In this document: piece after piece, positions 35,251 through 45,101 of the stretch
How positions within the stretch are numbered: position 1 is the first letter of the stretch
How the letters are laid out: each line of letters starts with the position of its first letter
NCBI RefSeq assembly: GCF_003315245.1
Contig: NZ_QNRT01000001.1
Coordinates: 812,963 to 876,962 of the forward strand
Reading direction: 5' to 3'
Length of the DNA: 64,000 nucleotides
Origin: Arenicella xantha
Lineage (GTDB): Bacteria > Pseudomonadota > Gammaproteobacteria > Arenicellales > Arenicellaceae
Notes under the pieces: generated by a model
Seen by the model: only the letters and a program-made list of their open reading frames with translations
Told to the model about the DNA's origin: nothing
Database searches by the model: none
Translations under genes and position numbers: made by a program

Positions 35251-36645
35251 TTAGTGCGCTTCGTAGGTAACGCGGTCAGGTAACGGCTTAGTCTTACCAA
35301 TACTGGTAAACCAAGGCATTAAAATAAAGAACGCGAAATAAATACAGGTGCATACCTGTGCTAACAACGTTTTACCTGGTGTTGGCGCGTTCATACCAAG
35401 GTAGCCCAAGATAAAAAAGGCAACCAAGAACAAAGCCAGCGCCACTTTAAACGGCCAACTACGGTAACGAATTGACAGAACCGGTGAACGATCCAACCAT
35501 GGCAACAAGAAAAAGCACACAATAGCGGAGCCCATTAGAATAACGCCCCAAGCTTTACCACTTGAAGTCAGGAACACTACGCAGGCAATTGCACCAATAA
35601 CTAGAAACGCAAAACGCAACTTAAAACTAACCTTGGTAAACGCCGCCGCCGCTACGGCAATCACAACACTCGAGTAGGCAAAGAATACTAATAATGTTTC
35701 AGTGCTCGCTCGCAAGATAGAGTAGAACGGTGTGAAATACCACAACGGCACAATATCAGGAGGCGTTTGCAACGAATTAGCTGGTGCAAAGTTATCTTTC
35801 TCTAAAAAGATGCCACCTAAATTTGGCCAGAAAAACACGATGCCTAAGTAGATAATAAAGAATCCACAAACGCCGACCAAGTCTTTGATGACAATATGCG
35901 GGAAGAAAGGCACGCCATCTACCGGCTTACCATCTTCATCTAGGTTCTCAAAAATATCGATGCCATCAGGATTGTTTGAACCAACATGATGCAATGCAAC
36001 TAAATGCAAGAACACCAGTGCCACCAAAATTAATGGCATTAGAATCACATGAAACGCAAAGAAACGATTTAGCGTGGCATCCGAGATAACAAAGTCGCCG
36101 CGAATCCACTCAGTCAACGCTGGACCGAAGTAAGGGATTACATCAAACAACGAGATAATTACCTGAGCGCCCCAGTACGACATATTGCCCCAAGGCAACA
36201 AATACCCCATAAAGGCTTCTGCCATCAAAGCTACGAAAATCACGCAGCCAATCAACCATACCAATTCTCGCGGTTGACGATGGGACCCGTAAATGACGCC
36301 GCGAAACATATGCAGATACACCACCACAAAGAACATCGACGCACCGGTCGAATGCAGATAACGCACGAGCCAACCAAATGGCACGTCACGCATAATGTAT
36401 TCAACGGAAGCAAACGCCAATTGGGCATCAGGTTTGTAATGCATAGTCAAAAAGATACCCGTCATCAATTGAATGACGAGAACAAGAATCGCAAGCGAAC
36501 CAAAGTAATACCAGAAGTTAAAGTTCTTGGCCGCCCAATACTCGGCTAAATGCTCGTTCCAAACCTTAGTCGCTGGAAATCGATCATCCACCCATTGCAT
36601 GAAGCCATTGGCGCTTTTGTGATTGTCATGACGATGAATAGCCAT
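35251..36645 (-). CDS. petB: Cytochrome b of the bc1 complex
   Basis: A 464-residue membrane subunit holding hemes bL and bH. Seen: WYYFGSLAILVLVIQLMTGI, the first pair of heme histidines (MFFVVVYLHMFRG), SYWGAQVIISL, the Qo motif variant in the PDIVPLWYFTPFYSILRA region, and LPWLDRSPV. It is longer than the roughly 400-residue Pseudomonas protein: about 50 mostly hydrophobic residues, probably two extra helices, lie between FYSILRA and GVILMGSAIV. I recall similar lengths in some beta-proteobacteria. It overlaps petA by one base. Confidence 0.96.
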   Translation of the reverse strand: MAIHRHDNHKSANGFMQWVDDRFPATKVWNEHLAEYWAAKNFNFWYYFGSLAILVLVIQLMTGIFLTMHYKPDAQLAFASVEYIMRDVPFGWLVRYLHSTGASMFFVVVYLHMFRGVIYGSHRQPRELVWLIGCVIFVALMAEAFMGYLLPWGNMSYWGAQVIISLFDVIPYFGPALTEWIRGDFVISDATLNRFFAFHVILMPLILVALVFLHLVALHHVGSNNPDGIDIFENLDEDGKPVDGVPFFPHIVIKDLVGVCGFFIIYLGIVFFWPNLGGIFLEKDNFAPANSLQTPPDIVPLWYFTPFYSILRASTETLLVFFAYSSVVIAVAAAAFTKVSFKLRFAFLVIGAIACVVFLTSSGKAWGVILMGSAIVCFFLLPWLDRSPVLSIRYRSWPFKVALALFLVAFFILGYLGMNAPTPGKTLLAQVCTCIYFAFFILMPWFTSIGKTKPLPDRVTYEAH

Positions 36646-37280
36646 TATGCAGTCCTCCCGCCGTCTTCACCGATGGTGATGACTGTCCCGTTAATAATAT
36701 AAGGTGGCACAGCCATATTGGTTGTCGCAGGCACGTTCTTATAAACGCGTCCGGCAAGATCAAATTTCGAACCATGGCATGGGCAAAAGAAACCGCCCTG
36801 TGAATCAGGCCCCATTTGAGGATCTGGTCCAATGGCCAATTTTTCGACAGGTGAGCAACCTAAGTGAGTACATACCGCTTCCATCACCAACAGCTCAGGG
36901 TTAGCCGTGTCTGAACGCGCACTATTTTGCGCGTAACCCGGCTGAGCGCTGGACAATGAGTTCGGATCAGCCAAATGCTCGGTGATTTTATCCAACCCAA
37001 TCATCATCTCATCACTACGCTTGAGCAGCACTACTGGTTTACCGCGCCACTCAACCTTGACCATCTGGCCTGGTTGAATTTTAGCTAGATCAAAGTGAAC
37101 TGGGGCGCCCGCATTCTTAGCGCGCTCACTTGGGCTCATACTGAGCACAAATGGAGTAATCGCAAAAGCACCACCGATGGCACCAAAGCCAGCCGTAATG
37201 CCGGTGAGGAAACGACGCCTCTTTCTATCTTCAACGCTCATGTCATCGACATTTGCGCTGCTAACCTGGTTGTCAGCCAT
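36645..37280 (-). CDS. petA: Rieske iron-sulfur subunit of the bc1 complex
   Basis: A 211-residue [2Fe-2S] protein. The N-terminal RKRRRFLTGITAGFGAIG is a twin-arginine signal that stays as the membrane anchor. Cluster-binding boxes are CTHLGCSP and CPCHGSKFD, with the disulfide cysteines included. It starts the petA-petB-petC operon. The 288-base region upstream (37281-37568) contains only a weak frame (37289-37516) that I do not consider a gene. Confidence 0.97.
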   Translation of the reverse strand: MADNQVSSANVDDMSVEDRKRRRFLTGITAGFGAIGGAFAITPFVLSMSPSERAKNAGAPVHFDLAKIQPGQMVKVEWRGKPVVLLKRSDEMMIGLDKITEHLADPNSLSSAQPGYAQNSARSDTANPELLVMEAVCTHLGCSPVEKLAIGPDPQMGPDSQGGFFCPCHGSKFDLAGRVYKNVPATTNMAVPPYIINGTVITIGEDGGRTA

Positions 37281-37568
37281 ACGAGCTCCTAAAATTGTCC
37301 AACCTGAAAAAGATCAGAATTATTCGCTAATTTAATGTTGCACCGCACGAATTGCACGAGCATTTCTAATAAATACAGTGAGTTACAACGCCTTTCAATC
37401 GAAACACCGCAACCCCACTCGAAGCCAATAGATGGATTCGTTTTATTGGGTCGCGATTGTACCAGATGTGTCAAGCCTTTTGCTGCTTTGTCGCCTTTAT
37501 AATAGCGGTTTTTCATGTACTTTTGTGAACCCCAACCACTTTGACGAGCATCAATCAGCTGAATATCG

Positions 37569-39578
37569 CTACCCCAACAGGGCGCGCATCGCGGCTAAAT
37601 GAGTCTGCCCGACCTCTTCTTTACGCTGAGGATCTTTCGCCAATTTTTCTTCCCACACAATGTGCTGCTCATCCAATTCGTCTAAAAATCGACTCGGCGT
37701 ACATTGCATCACTTCCCCGTAACGCTTTCGCTGATTCGCATATGACAAAACCAATTCACGTTGCGCACGGGTAATACCCACATAAAACAAGCGCCGCTCC
37801 TCTTCTACCATGTCGTCTTCAATACTGGTCCGGTGCGGCAGTATCTCCTCCTCCATACCAACAATAGTGACATGCGGAAATTCCAAACCCTTAGATGCAT
37901 GCAGAGTCATCAAGGACACAACATTAGAGTTGGTATCGTCGTCGTTTTTCTCCAGAATTCCCATCAAGCTGACTACCGACACCACATCGGCTAGCTTTCT
38001 GTCTTCACCTTTGCTCGCAATTGACTTTACCCATCCTAATAAATCTTCAACATTCCGCCACCGCATCTCTGCCTGTTCTGGACTCGCACTCTGCTTAACG
38101 ATCCATTCTTGGTAGCCGATATCTTCCAACAATTTATTGATTACACTGACCGGCGAATCGGTCTCAGCGCTGGCTATCATGCCATCTAACCAGTGCTCGA
38201 ATTGACGCAGGGGCGCTTGTCTCGACGGCGAAAGATGCTCATGCAATGCCGAGCGTTGAATTGCTGCATACAAGCTGCAACCCGATGAACGAGCCGCTTC
38301 AGCTAGCGCCTCTAAGCTACTCGAGCCAATACCGCGGCGCGGCGTATTAATAGCACGCACAAACGCATTGTCATCGGCAGGATTCGTCACCAAGCGCAAA
38401 TAGGCCATTACATCCTTGATCTCGGATCGATCAAAAAACGATAAGCCGCCACTTAAATAGTACGGAATATGCATCTCACGCAGCTTGTGCTCAAGCATTC
38501 GAGACTGATGGTTGCCGCGATAGAGAATCGCGTAATCACTGTAGGGCCGCTGATTCTGAAAGCGGTGCTGCATCAAACCAGCAACCACTTTTTCAGCTTC
38601 ACGCTCGTCATTCTCGGCCCTCATCACCACGATCGGATCACCGATTCCTAGATCACTCCATAAATTCTTATCAAACGGACGCGGATTATTCTGAATAACG
38701 TGATTTGCAAGCGCTAGAATACGCCCCATAGATCGATAATTCTGCTCCAACTTCACCAATTCCAGTGCCGGAAAATCCGTCTGCAGCTGCAATAAATTTT
38801 CTGGCTGCGCACCACGCCAAGCGTAAATTGACTGATCGTCATCGCCCACCGCGGTCAAACCATTGCCGTCGGAACCGGCGACTAGCGTCTTAACCAGTCG
38901 ATACTGTGCAGCGTTGGTATCTTGATATTCATCGACCAACATATACTGAACTCGCGCCTGCCACTTAATCCGCACATTGTCGAATTTTCGCATCAGCTCA
39001 TTTGGCAAATAGAGCATGTCATCGAGATCCACCGCATTACATGCCTGCAAATAACGCTCGTATTCACCGTAAACTTTAGCCGCAGCCACTTCGACAGGAT
39101 TTGTCATCGACAACTGCATCGCCATCTCGGGAGACACCAAATCATTCTTCCAGCTGGATATTTGATTTCGCACTCGATCAACTAAGCCATTGTCATCTAA
39201 GTCTGCCTTAAGCAACTCACGGACGACAAACAAAGAATCAGAAGGATCAAAAATCGAAAACCCAGGCTTTCGGCCTGACGCATCGACTTCTTCACGCAGA
39301 ATCGCCATACCCAAGCTATGAAAAGTCGAAATCGTCAACCCCTTAGTCTGATCCGCACTCAGCAGCTCAGTTACCCGCTCTTTCATTTCACGGGCCGCTT
39401 TATTGGTAAAGGTTACGGCATATATATGTCGCGGATCGACACCTAAGCGAGACAGCAACCACGCTATTTTATAGGTGATTACACGAGTCTTACCACTGCC
39501 AGCGCCCGCTAGCACCAACATCGGGCGCCCACACTCTTGCACGGCCGCGCGCTGTTGAGGGTTGAGTTGTTGGAACAA
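37569..39578 (-). CDS. rep: ATP-dependent DNA helicase Rep
   Basis: A 669-residue superfamily 1A 3'-5' helicase that helps replication past protein blocks. Seen: LNPQQRAAVQECGRPMLVLAGAGSGKTRVITYK (Q motif and Walker A), motif Ia AVTFTNKAAREMKERV, motif II VDEYQDTN, motif III GDDDQSIYAWRGA, motif IV NYRSMGRIL, motif V TLHASKGLEFPHVTIVG, and motif VI RRLFYVGITRAQREL. Length as in E. coli Rep (673), and shorter than UvrD. Transcribed alone. Confidence 0.96.
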   Translation of the reverse strand: MFQQLNPQQRAAVQECGRPMLVLAGAGSGKTRVITYKIAWLLSRLGVDPRHIYAVTFTNKAAREMKERVTELLSADQTKGLTISTFHSLGMAILREEVDASGRKPGFSIFDPSDSLFVVRELLKADLDDNGLVDRVRNQISSWKNDLVSPEMAMQLSMTNPVEVAAAKVYGEYERYLQACNAVDLDDMLYLPNELMRKFDNVRIKWQARVQYMLVDEYQDTNAAQYRLVKTLVAGSDGNGLTAVGDDDQSIYAWRGAQPENLLQLQTDFPALELVKLEQNYRSMGRILALANHVIQNNPRPFDKNLWSDLGIGDPIVVMRAENDEREAEKVVAGLMQHRFQNQRPYSDYAILYRGNHQSRMLEHKLREMHIPYYLSGGLSFFDRSEIKDVMAYLRLVTNPADDNAFVRAINTPRRGIGSSSLEALAEAARSSGCSLYAAIQRSALHEHLSPSRQAPLRQFEHWLDGMIASAETDSPVSVINKLLEDIGYQEWIVKQSASPEQAEMRWRNVEDLLGWVKSIASKGEDRKLADVVSVVSLMGILEKNDDDTNSNVVSLMTLHASKGLEFPHVTIVGMEEEILPHRTSIEDDMVEEERRLFYVGITRAQRELVLSYANQRKRYGEVMQCTPSRFLDELDEQHIVWEEKLAKDPQRKEEVGQTHLAAMRALLG

Positions 39579-39987
39579 GATTGCCTCGCGACGTAACTGA
39601 GTCAGGTTAAAACTAGGGAGATCAAGAACAGGATTCTACGGGGTAACGTGACTTGCGCAAAGCCCTTTTAGCAATTCGCCTCCAGATAAGTTAGCACACA
39701 CAACACAGGGCGATTTGGATGACAATTGTTAAGCTCAAGCCGAGCAATTGTAAACTATTTACGCGTGCGTCCATTTATAATAGAACACTTTCCAAGCACC
39801 TCTAGATCAACACCAAATTTTACACCACACGACACTCTTTGCTTGAGTAAGCGAGTCTTTGGTGTAAACTCGTTCAGCGGATTGGGGTTTAAGGGTAGGC
39901 GGTAAAAGATTGCAAACTATATCCAAAACAATGTCGCTAAAGTCATTGTAAGCAGTTCACCCAAGTCGACACAGGAAACTCAAGAAC
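39579..39987. promoter_or_regulatory. Promoter region of the GT41 gene pair, with nested palindrome
   Basis: A 409-base gap between divergent rep and the GT41 genes. It contains an inverted repeat TTTACACCA/TGGTGTAAA (39819-39827 with 39860-39868) enclosing GCTT-gagt-AAGC (39841-39852). A possible promoter, TTGAGT (39843-39848) and TAAACT (39865-39870) with a 16-base spacer, overlaps the right arm, so a regulator bound there would cover the -10. No coding sequence is seen. Confidence 0.4.
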
Positions 39988-41814
39988 GTGCGCGTAGAAA
40001 GAAGTCAAATCGAGCAGTATTTTCAGCGTGGAAAATTTTTAGAAGCGCTGGATGGCCTAGAACATATCGAACCCAGCGCATGGCGTGACACGACCCGATT
40101 GCGCTGTTTGCGTGCTATGGGCCATGGCGCCGATTCAGTAATTTTTGCCAATGAGCTGTTTGAAACGCTCAACAACAAGGCACATGAATATCGCATTAAC
40201 ACCTCTAAACGTAATCATCAGTTACGTTACATTGCATTAGTATTCGCTGAACAGGGGCAAGCTGAGCAAGCGAGCCAAATCATGCAAGAACTGTGTGAAC
40301 AAAGCCCAGAGGTTGCCTCCTTACATCGTGAGCACGCATTCGCCTTAAACAGCAATGACGAGCTCGACGGCGCGGAGTTAGCCTTAAATAGGGCCATTGA
40401 ACTGCAGCCCATGAATGCCAACTCACACGCCCAACTCGCGCGAATCTATTGCCGTACTGGCCGCGTTAAGGCTGGCTACAACAGTTACTCAATGGCCGCA
40501 TCACTCGAGCCAGAGAATCCGAATTACTTACAGCGATTGATCTATTGGAGCAACTTCTCAGAGCTAACCACTCCCCAGAGCAATTACCAACTGACCAAGC
40601 TCTGGGTACAAAAAGCACATCCCAATAATCAATCCGGAACTAACACGTGGCGAACGGTTAACCCTGAAAGACAGTTGCGCATTGGCTTTATCTCATCAGA
40701 TTTTTGCGCACATTCGGTTAGCTTCTCTATTTTACCGTTGCTAGAAGGATTGAATCGTAGCCAATTCCATATCACCGCCTACAACGACTCAAAAAAATCC
40801 GACAGCATTACCGAATCTATTCGCAAGCTATGTGATAGCTGGCACGATGTCGCCCGCAGCACCGACAAATCATTATCTGCACTGGTTGCCAGTGACCAGA
40901 TCGACATTTTGGTCGACTTAAACGGCCACAGCACCGGCAACCGACTGAGCGTATTTTCCAAGCATGTAGCACCAATCCAACTAAGCTGGCTGGGCTACCC
41001 ATCAACCACTGGACTGAAAAGCATTAATTATCGCATCACCGACCGCGTTGCGGATCCAATTGGCGATGGCGACGAATTCTACAGCGAGAAACTAGTGCGC
41101 TTAACCAATGGCTTCCTATGCTACAAGCCACTTGAAACAGCGCCAGCAATAGCCCCAGTAGACGGCAATGGCGAGATACGATTCGGCGCATTTTGCAGCC
41201 TGTCAAAGATATCCAGCCTAACTCTAGATTGCTGGGCGGCGGCTATGCATGCCGTGCCAAACTCAACCTTGCAGTTAAAGCGCCAAGAACTCAAAAGCAA
41301 ACATACACAAGACTTCTTTTTACGCGAATTCTCTGAGCGCGGAATCGAACCTCAGCGAATCATTCTGAATTCGGCTAAGTCTAAAATTGACCAACACTTA
41401 GATAGCTACAACCAAATAGATTTAACCCTCGATACAACACCATATAACGGCACCACCACTACACTGGAATCACTCTGGATGGGAGTGCCCGTTGTCTCAA
41501 TGGTGGGCCGAACCCATGCCAGTCGTATTTCAGCGAGCATCCTGCGACGACTCAATTTAGACGGCATGGCGACCAGCAGTGTCACCGAGTTTGCAAACCG
41601 CGCGAAAGAGATGAGTGAATTAGGTGAATCACGAAATGAATTACGCCACAGTCTGCGCCACCAGATGGAAAAATCATCATTAATGAACAGCCAACAATTT
41701 GGCCGAGAATTTGGCAACGCTCTGCGCGAAAAGTGGCGAGCCTGGTGCCAAGACAGAGAGAAAGAAGCCGACACTCAGGCACCTGAAAGACACTCCAGCG
41801 GAGACCTGTCATGA
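39988..41814 (+). CDS. TPR/GT41 O-GlcNAc transferase-like glycosyltransferase
   Basis: A 608-residue protein with TPR-like helices (about 45-215) followed by a GT41 catalytic region of the OGT/SPINDLY type (from 228). Catalytic positions look intact: H242 in SSDFCAHSVSFS aligns with human OGT H498, H314 in DLNGHSTG is present, K407 in FCSLSKISS aligns with K842, and the nucleotide loop is G488-TTTTLESLW, followed by VGRTHASRISASIL. Probably transfers a sugar to a protein Ser/Thr; donor and target unknown. GTG start with AGGAAA about 11 bases upstream. Overlaps the next gene by four bases. No flagellar or other glycosylation genes are adjacent. Confidence 0.88.
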   Translation: MRVERSQIEQYFQRGKFLEALDGLEHIEPSAWRDTTRLRCLRAMGHGADSVIFANELFETLNNKAHEYRINTSKRNHQLRYIALVFAEQGQAEQASQIMQELCEQSPEVASLHREHAFALNSNDELDGAELALNRAIELQPMNANSHAQLARIYCRTGRVKAGYNSYSMAASLEPENPNYLQRLIYWSNFSELTTPQSNYQLTKLWVQKAHPNNQSGTNTWRTVNPERQLRIGFISSDFCAHSVSFSILPLLEGLNRSQFHITAYNDSKKSDSITESIRKLCDSWHDVARSTDKSLSALVASDQIDILVDLNGHSTGNRLSVFSKHVAPIQLSWLGYPSTTGLKSINYRITDRVADPIGDGDEFYSEKLVRLTNGFLCYKPLETAPAIAPVDGNGEIRFGAFCSLSKISSLTLDCWAAAMHAVPNSTLQLKRQELKSKHTQDFFLREFSERGIEPQRIILNSAKSKIDQHLDSYNQIDLTLDTTPYNGTTTTLESLWMGVPVVSMVGRTHASRISASILRRLNLDGMATSSVTEFANRAKEMSELGESRNELRHSLRHQMEKSSLMNSQQFGREFGNALREKWRAWCQDREKEADTQAPERHSSGDLS

Positions 41815-43436
41815 CAACAACTCCCGAACAAATCAACGAGTTGCTCAGCAAGGCCATGGTCGCAATGCGCAATAGTCAATATCAAGAGGCAATCACATTA
41901 ACCAACCAAATACTCGAACACGAAAAAGACCATGCGTCGGCACATGCGGTCAAATTTAGCAGCTTATTCAAAGCGCAAAAATTTGAACAAGCGCGACAAC
42001 TCGGCGGACGCACGGCGCAACTCAATCCGACATCAGAATTTGTGCTGAACAATCAAGCCTGCCTGCAATTAGAAGCCAAACAACCGGCCTCCGCAGCCGG
42101 CTTACTGAAGTCGTTGATCGACCAATTTGGCGAACGTAGTCAGTGGCTCTACAACTTAGCCTTAGCACACCGTATGGTTGGCAACTACGACTACGCAATA
42201 ATCACCTTCCGTCGCACATTAGATCACCAACCAGACCACGATCGAGCGGCCTTTCAGCTAGCTGACTGCTTATCGGTTATAGGGCATAAAGAAGAAGCCA
42301 TTCGCGCTTACGACTACGTCCGCTTATTACGCAGCAAACACGCTCCAAGCCATAGCAATTACATTTGCCAAGCAGTCAACAATAACGCGCTGACAACTGA
42401 AGGCTTGCTGCAGGAACTTCGACTCTGGGAAGATCGCTTCATTCCCAAAGACAACCGCTATACCGCGAACAGCATCCAGAATCCCAAGCAGGTTCGCATT
42501 GGCTTTCTAATCGGCTCATTGCCAGAGAATTGGTTAGAAGCCACAGTAGCACCAGTCATCAATAAACTCGCAAGCGGTAACGATTCGATTAACGTTTACT
42601 GGCATGATGAAAAGCTACGCGAAGGCTTATTCAATAGCGCTGTCACAGTGGTCAATTCGCCAGGGTTTAGTGACGCAGATTTCGCTCGCAAAGTACGTAA
42701 CGACAACATAGAAATTTTGATAGACGTATGCGGCATGCGTCGCGGGTCACGACAACGAGCCCTCGGATTGCAAGTGGCTGGCAAAGAGTTTGGCTGGCTG
42801 GCACACGAGGGACGCTATGCAACGCCATTAGTGAAATTATTGGATGATGCCCTCGGCGAATATCGTTTTTTTGTATCAGCAGAATATGAATCTTTCACGG
42901 CTCGCACAAAACCGATTTCCGGAAAAATGCTAGCCGGCATAGGATGCCAACACGGCTTAAGCCATAGCGTCATCAAGGTCTGGGCCGAGGTGCTACGACG
43001 ACTACCAGAATGGCAGCTACATTTAGATGTTTCCAACAAGTTGGTTAGCAAACTCCTAATCGAGCGCTTTGCCGCACACGACATCGAGCCAGACAGACTG
43101 TCATTCGATGCTAAAGCTCGCCCCGGCAAAGGCACTATTGTGCTCGATAATTTCGTTCAGAATGACCCAGTCGCAGCAGCCAATGCGATCAGCCATGGAG
43201 CGATACTGGTTGCTGTTGAAGGGTCATTATTTCCGGCCAAGCAAAGCGCCGGGCTGTTGAAGCAGTTGGGTAAAGCAGACTGGCTCTGCGATAACCAACG
43301 AGATTATCGCAATCGTATTTTAGCGCTAGTAAATGATGGCGACGAGCCGATAGACCAACAAGCTTTTAACCAATCTGGAGTACGTGACCTAAACCGCTTT
43401 GCAGCCCGATTTAGAGAATTGATAGTGACCGACTGA
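41811..43436 (+). CDS. TPR/GT41-like pseudoenzyme partner
   Basis: A 541-residue protein with TPR repeats (about 5-190, for example WLYNLALAHRMVGNYDYAIITFRRTLDHQPDHDRAAFQLADCL in part) and a degenerate GT41 region. KQVRIGFLIGSLPENW aligns with the upstream gene's RQLRIGFISSDFCAHS, with the catalytic His replaced by N240. DLNGHS becomes DVCGMR (M309), the nucleotide-binding Lys becomes G382, and GTTTTLES becomes a V-A-A-A-N stretch. The fold seems kept and the chemistry lost. ATGA overlap with the upstream gene means coupled translation and suggests a stoichiometric complex. It would be named a hypothetical TPR protein by most tools. Confidence 0.8.
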   Translation: MTTTPEQINELLSKAMVAMRNSQYQEAITLTNQILEHEKDHASAHAVKFSSLFKAQKFEQARQLGGRTAQLNPTSEFVLNNQACLQLEAKQPASAAGLLKSLIDQFGERSQWLYNLALAHRMVGNYDYAIITFRRTLDHQPDHDRAAFQLADCLSVIGHKEEAIRAYDYVRLLRSKHAPSHSNYICQAVNNNALTTEGLLQELRLWEDRFIPKDNRYTANSIQNPKQVRIGFLIGSLPENWLEATVAPVINKLASGNDSINVYWHDEKLREGLFNSAVTVVNSPGFSDADFARKVRNDNIEILIDVCGMRRGSRQRALGLQVAGKEFGWLAHEGRYATPLVKLLDDALGEYRFFVSAEYESFTARTKPISGKMLAGIGCQHGLSHSVIKVWAEVLRRLPEWQLHLDVSNKLVSKLLIERFAAHDIEPDRLSFDAKARPGKGTIVLDNFVQNDPVAAANAISHGAILVAVEGSLFPAKQSAGLLKQLGKADWLCDNQRDYRNRILALVNDGDEPIDQQAFNQSGVRDLNRFAARFRELIVTD

Positions 43437-43467
43437 CCCCGCTGAGAAACGCTCACAGACGGGGTCA
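43434..43467. other. Hairpin at the end of the GT41 pair
   Basis: TGACCCCG (including the stop codon, 43434-43441) pairs with CGGGGTCA (43460-43467). No U-tract on either strand. It lies between convergent genes and may stop transcription from both sides. Confidence 0.45.
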
Positions 43468-43527
43468 AGCCAAACGTGGTCGACCAAACCGAAGTTTAGA
43501 CTTGTTAACCACCTTAGAGGCTAGCAC

Positions 43528-44358
43528 TCAGTCATCTTTAACCATTGTTACTACACGCTGCGGGAATGGGATCGATATACCCTCTTCGTCGAAGCGCTTT
43601 TTGATCTGCTCATGGGTATCCATTAACACTGGCCAGTAGTCACTGGTAGCTACCCAAGGGCGTACCACAAAGTTAACGCTGCTGTCCGCCAACTCCATTA
43701 TTGCAATTTTCGGTGCAGGCTCATCCATCACGCGCTCATCAGCATCCAAAATAGATTTAATGACACTGCGCGCATGATCAATATCTGCCTCGTAACCAAT
43801 ACCAAACACCATATCCACACGCCGCGTACCGGTAGATGAATAATTGATGATATTACTGGCCAGCACCCGTGAGTTGGGAATAATCACGCACTTATTATCG
43901 CCGGTGCGCAGCTCAGTGGTAAAAATCTTAATAAACTGAACCGTGCCTATCTCGCCGGCAATATCGACGACTTCACCGACGCGAAATGGCCGCAACATAA
44001 TAATTAATACGCCAGCAGCAAAATTGGAAAGTGAACCCTGCAACGCTAAACCAACAGCTAATCCGGCCGCACCAAGCACGGCAATAAAAGACGCGGTTTC
44101 AATTCCCAGCTGACCCAATGCAGCTATCAAAACAACCAGAAATAAGCCCCAATAAAAAAGGCTGTCGAAGAAACCAATTAACTCCTGCTCAACACCATTC
44201 TTGCGCAAGCCTTTTACAATCAAATTAGTGACGATTCGCGCAACGCGTTTACCAACCAAGAAAATGATTAGCGCTAGGACGATCTTCCAAGCATAAATTG
44301 ATCCATACTCGACGAATAGATCCGAGTATTTTTGAAGTGTGTCTAAATTTAAATCCAT
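43528..44358 (-). CDS. mscS: Small-conductance mechanosensitive channel MscS
   Basis: A 276-residue channel of the E. coli MscS size (286). Three membrane helices: TM1 about 22-45, TM2 about 62-82, and the pore-lining TM3 AVLGAAGLAVGLALQGSLSNFAAGVLIIML with the Ala/Gly packing pattern. The cytoplasmic beta domain (RPFRVGEVVDIAGEIGTVQFI, VIIPNSRVLASNIINYS) and the C-terminal vestibule ending PFPQRVV follow. Opens on membrane tension during osmotic downshock. Convergent with the GT41 pair. Confidence 0.95.
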   Translation of the reverse strand: MDLNLDTLQKYSDLFVEYGSIYAWKIVLALIIFLVGKRVARIVTNLIVKGLRKNGVEQELIGFFDSLFYWGLFLVVLIAALGQLGIETASFIAVLGAAGLAVGLALQGSLSNFAAGVLIIMLRPFRVGEVVDIAGEIGTVQFIKIFTTELRTGDNKCVIIPNSRVLASNIINYSSTGTRRVDMVFGIGYEADIDHARSVIKSILDADERVMDEPAPKIAIMELADSSVNFVVRPWVATSDYWPVLMDTHEQIKKRFDEEGISIPFPQRVVTMVKDD

Positions 44359-44483
44359 AGTAGCTTAATGCCTTATTTTACAAGTTCGTTAAATGATTAG
44401 TTGGCGCGATTATAAACACGATTAGACGAGGATTGGGGTCAGTTTTACCACTTGCTAACAACAAGCTAGCGCAACCCTAAATG

Positions 44484-45101
44484 CTAATAAACAAAGCGGA
44501 AAGTTAAATTAATGCGTGGGCCGGCATGCGCCCGCTTAGGTATTTGGTGCTGCCAGTAACGTTGAGTTGAACCGCGCATCATGAGTAGACTGCCGTGCTC
44601 CAGTGCTAGCGAATAGCTCTCTCCAGACTTATTTTTACGGCGCAATTTAAAATCACGCACCGCACCTAAGCTCACTGAGGCGATCACCGGGCTCTCTCCC
44701 AACTCCGGCTCATCATCGCTATGCCAACCATTTGAGTCCGCACCATCACGGTACAAGTTGATTAATACGCTGTTGAATTTATCGCCAGTTGCCGACTCCA
44801 ATCGGGCTTTTAGCGTTTGTAATAGCTCACTCCACGGCGTCGGAGACATAGTCATATTTGAATATTGGTAGTCTAGCCCAGCATCCCCCATCCAACATGA
44901 GAGCCGCGGCGTAAGGTGAGACTTGCCGTAAACCTGCACGGTCTCCTGTCGCCAATCAGTTTCTGCCAACAATTGTTCAAATAACGCCATTGCCGCGGCA
45001 TGCTCGAGAAAACCAGGTCGATATTCAATGTCTGCATCAGGCAGTTGCAAGACATCCGTCCGCTTACCCAGAAGACCTAGCTGTTTTGGCGTATTTGTCA
45101 T
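44484..45101 (-). CDS. AlkB-like 2-oxoglutarate/Fe(II) dioxygenase
   Basis: A 205-residue member of the AlkB family, closer in layout to the ALKBH2/3 type than to E. coli AlkB. Iron ligands His and Asp in NGWHSDDEPELGESPVIAS and the distal His in YWQHQIPKR, with 2-oxoglutarate-binding Arg in RINLTFRFVY. FKLRRK and SLLMMRGSTQ are the usual strands. It probably repairs alkylated bases in DNA or RNA by oxidative demethylation. Divergent from the MoxR gene, with 91 bases between. Confidence 0.92.
   Translation of the reverse strand: MTNTPKQLGLLGKRTDVLQLPDADIEYRPGFLEHAAAMALFEQLLAETDWRQETVQVYGKSHLTPRLSCWMGDAGLDYQYSNMTMSPTPWSELLQTLKARLESATGDKFNSVLINLYRDGADSNGWHSDDEPELGESPVIASVSLGAVRDFKLRRKNKSGESYSLALEHGSLLMMRGSTQRYWQHQIPKRAHAGPRINLTFRFVY

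Noticed and set aside
37289-37516. A 75-residue minus-strand frame upstream of petA
   Set aside because: No ribosome-binding site and composition like random translation; more likely the petA promoter region.
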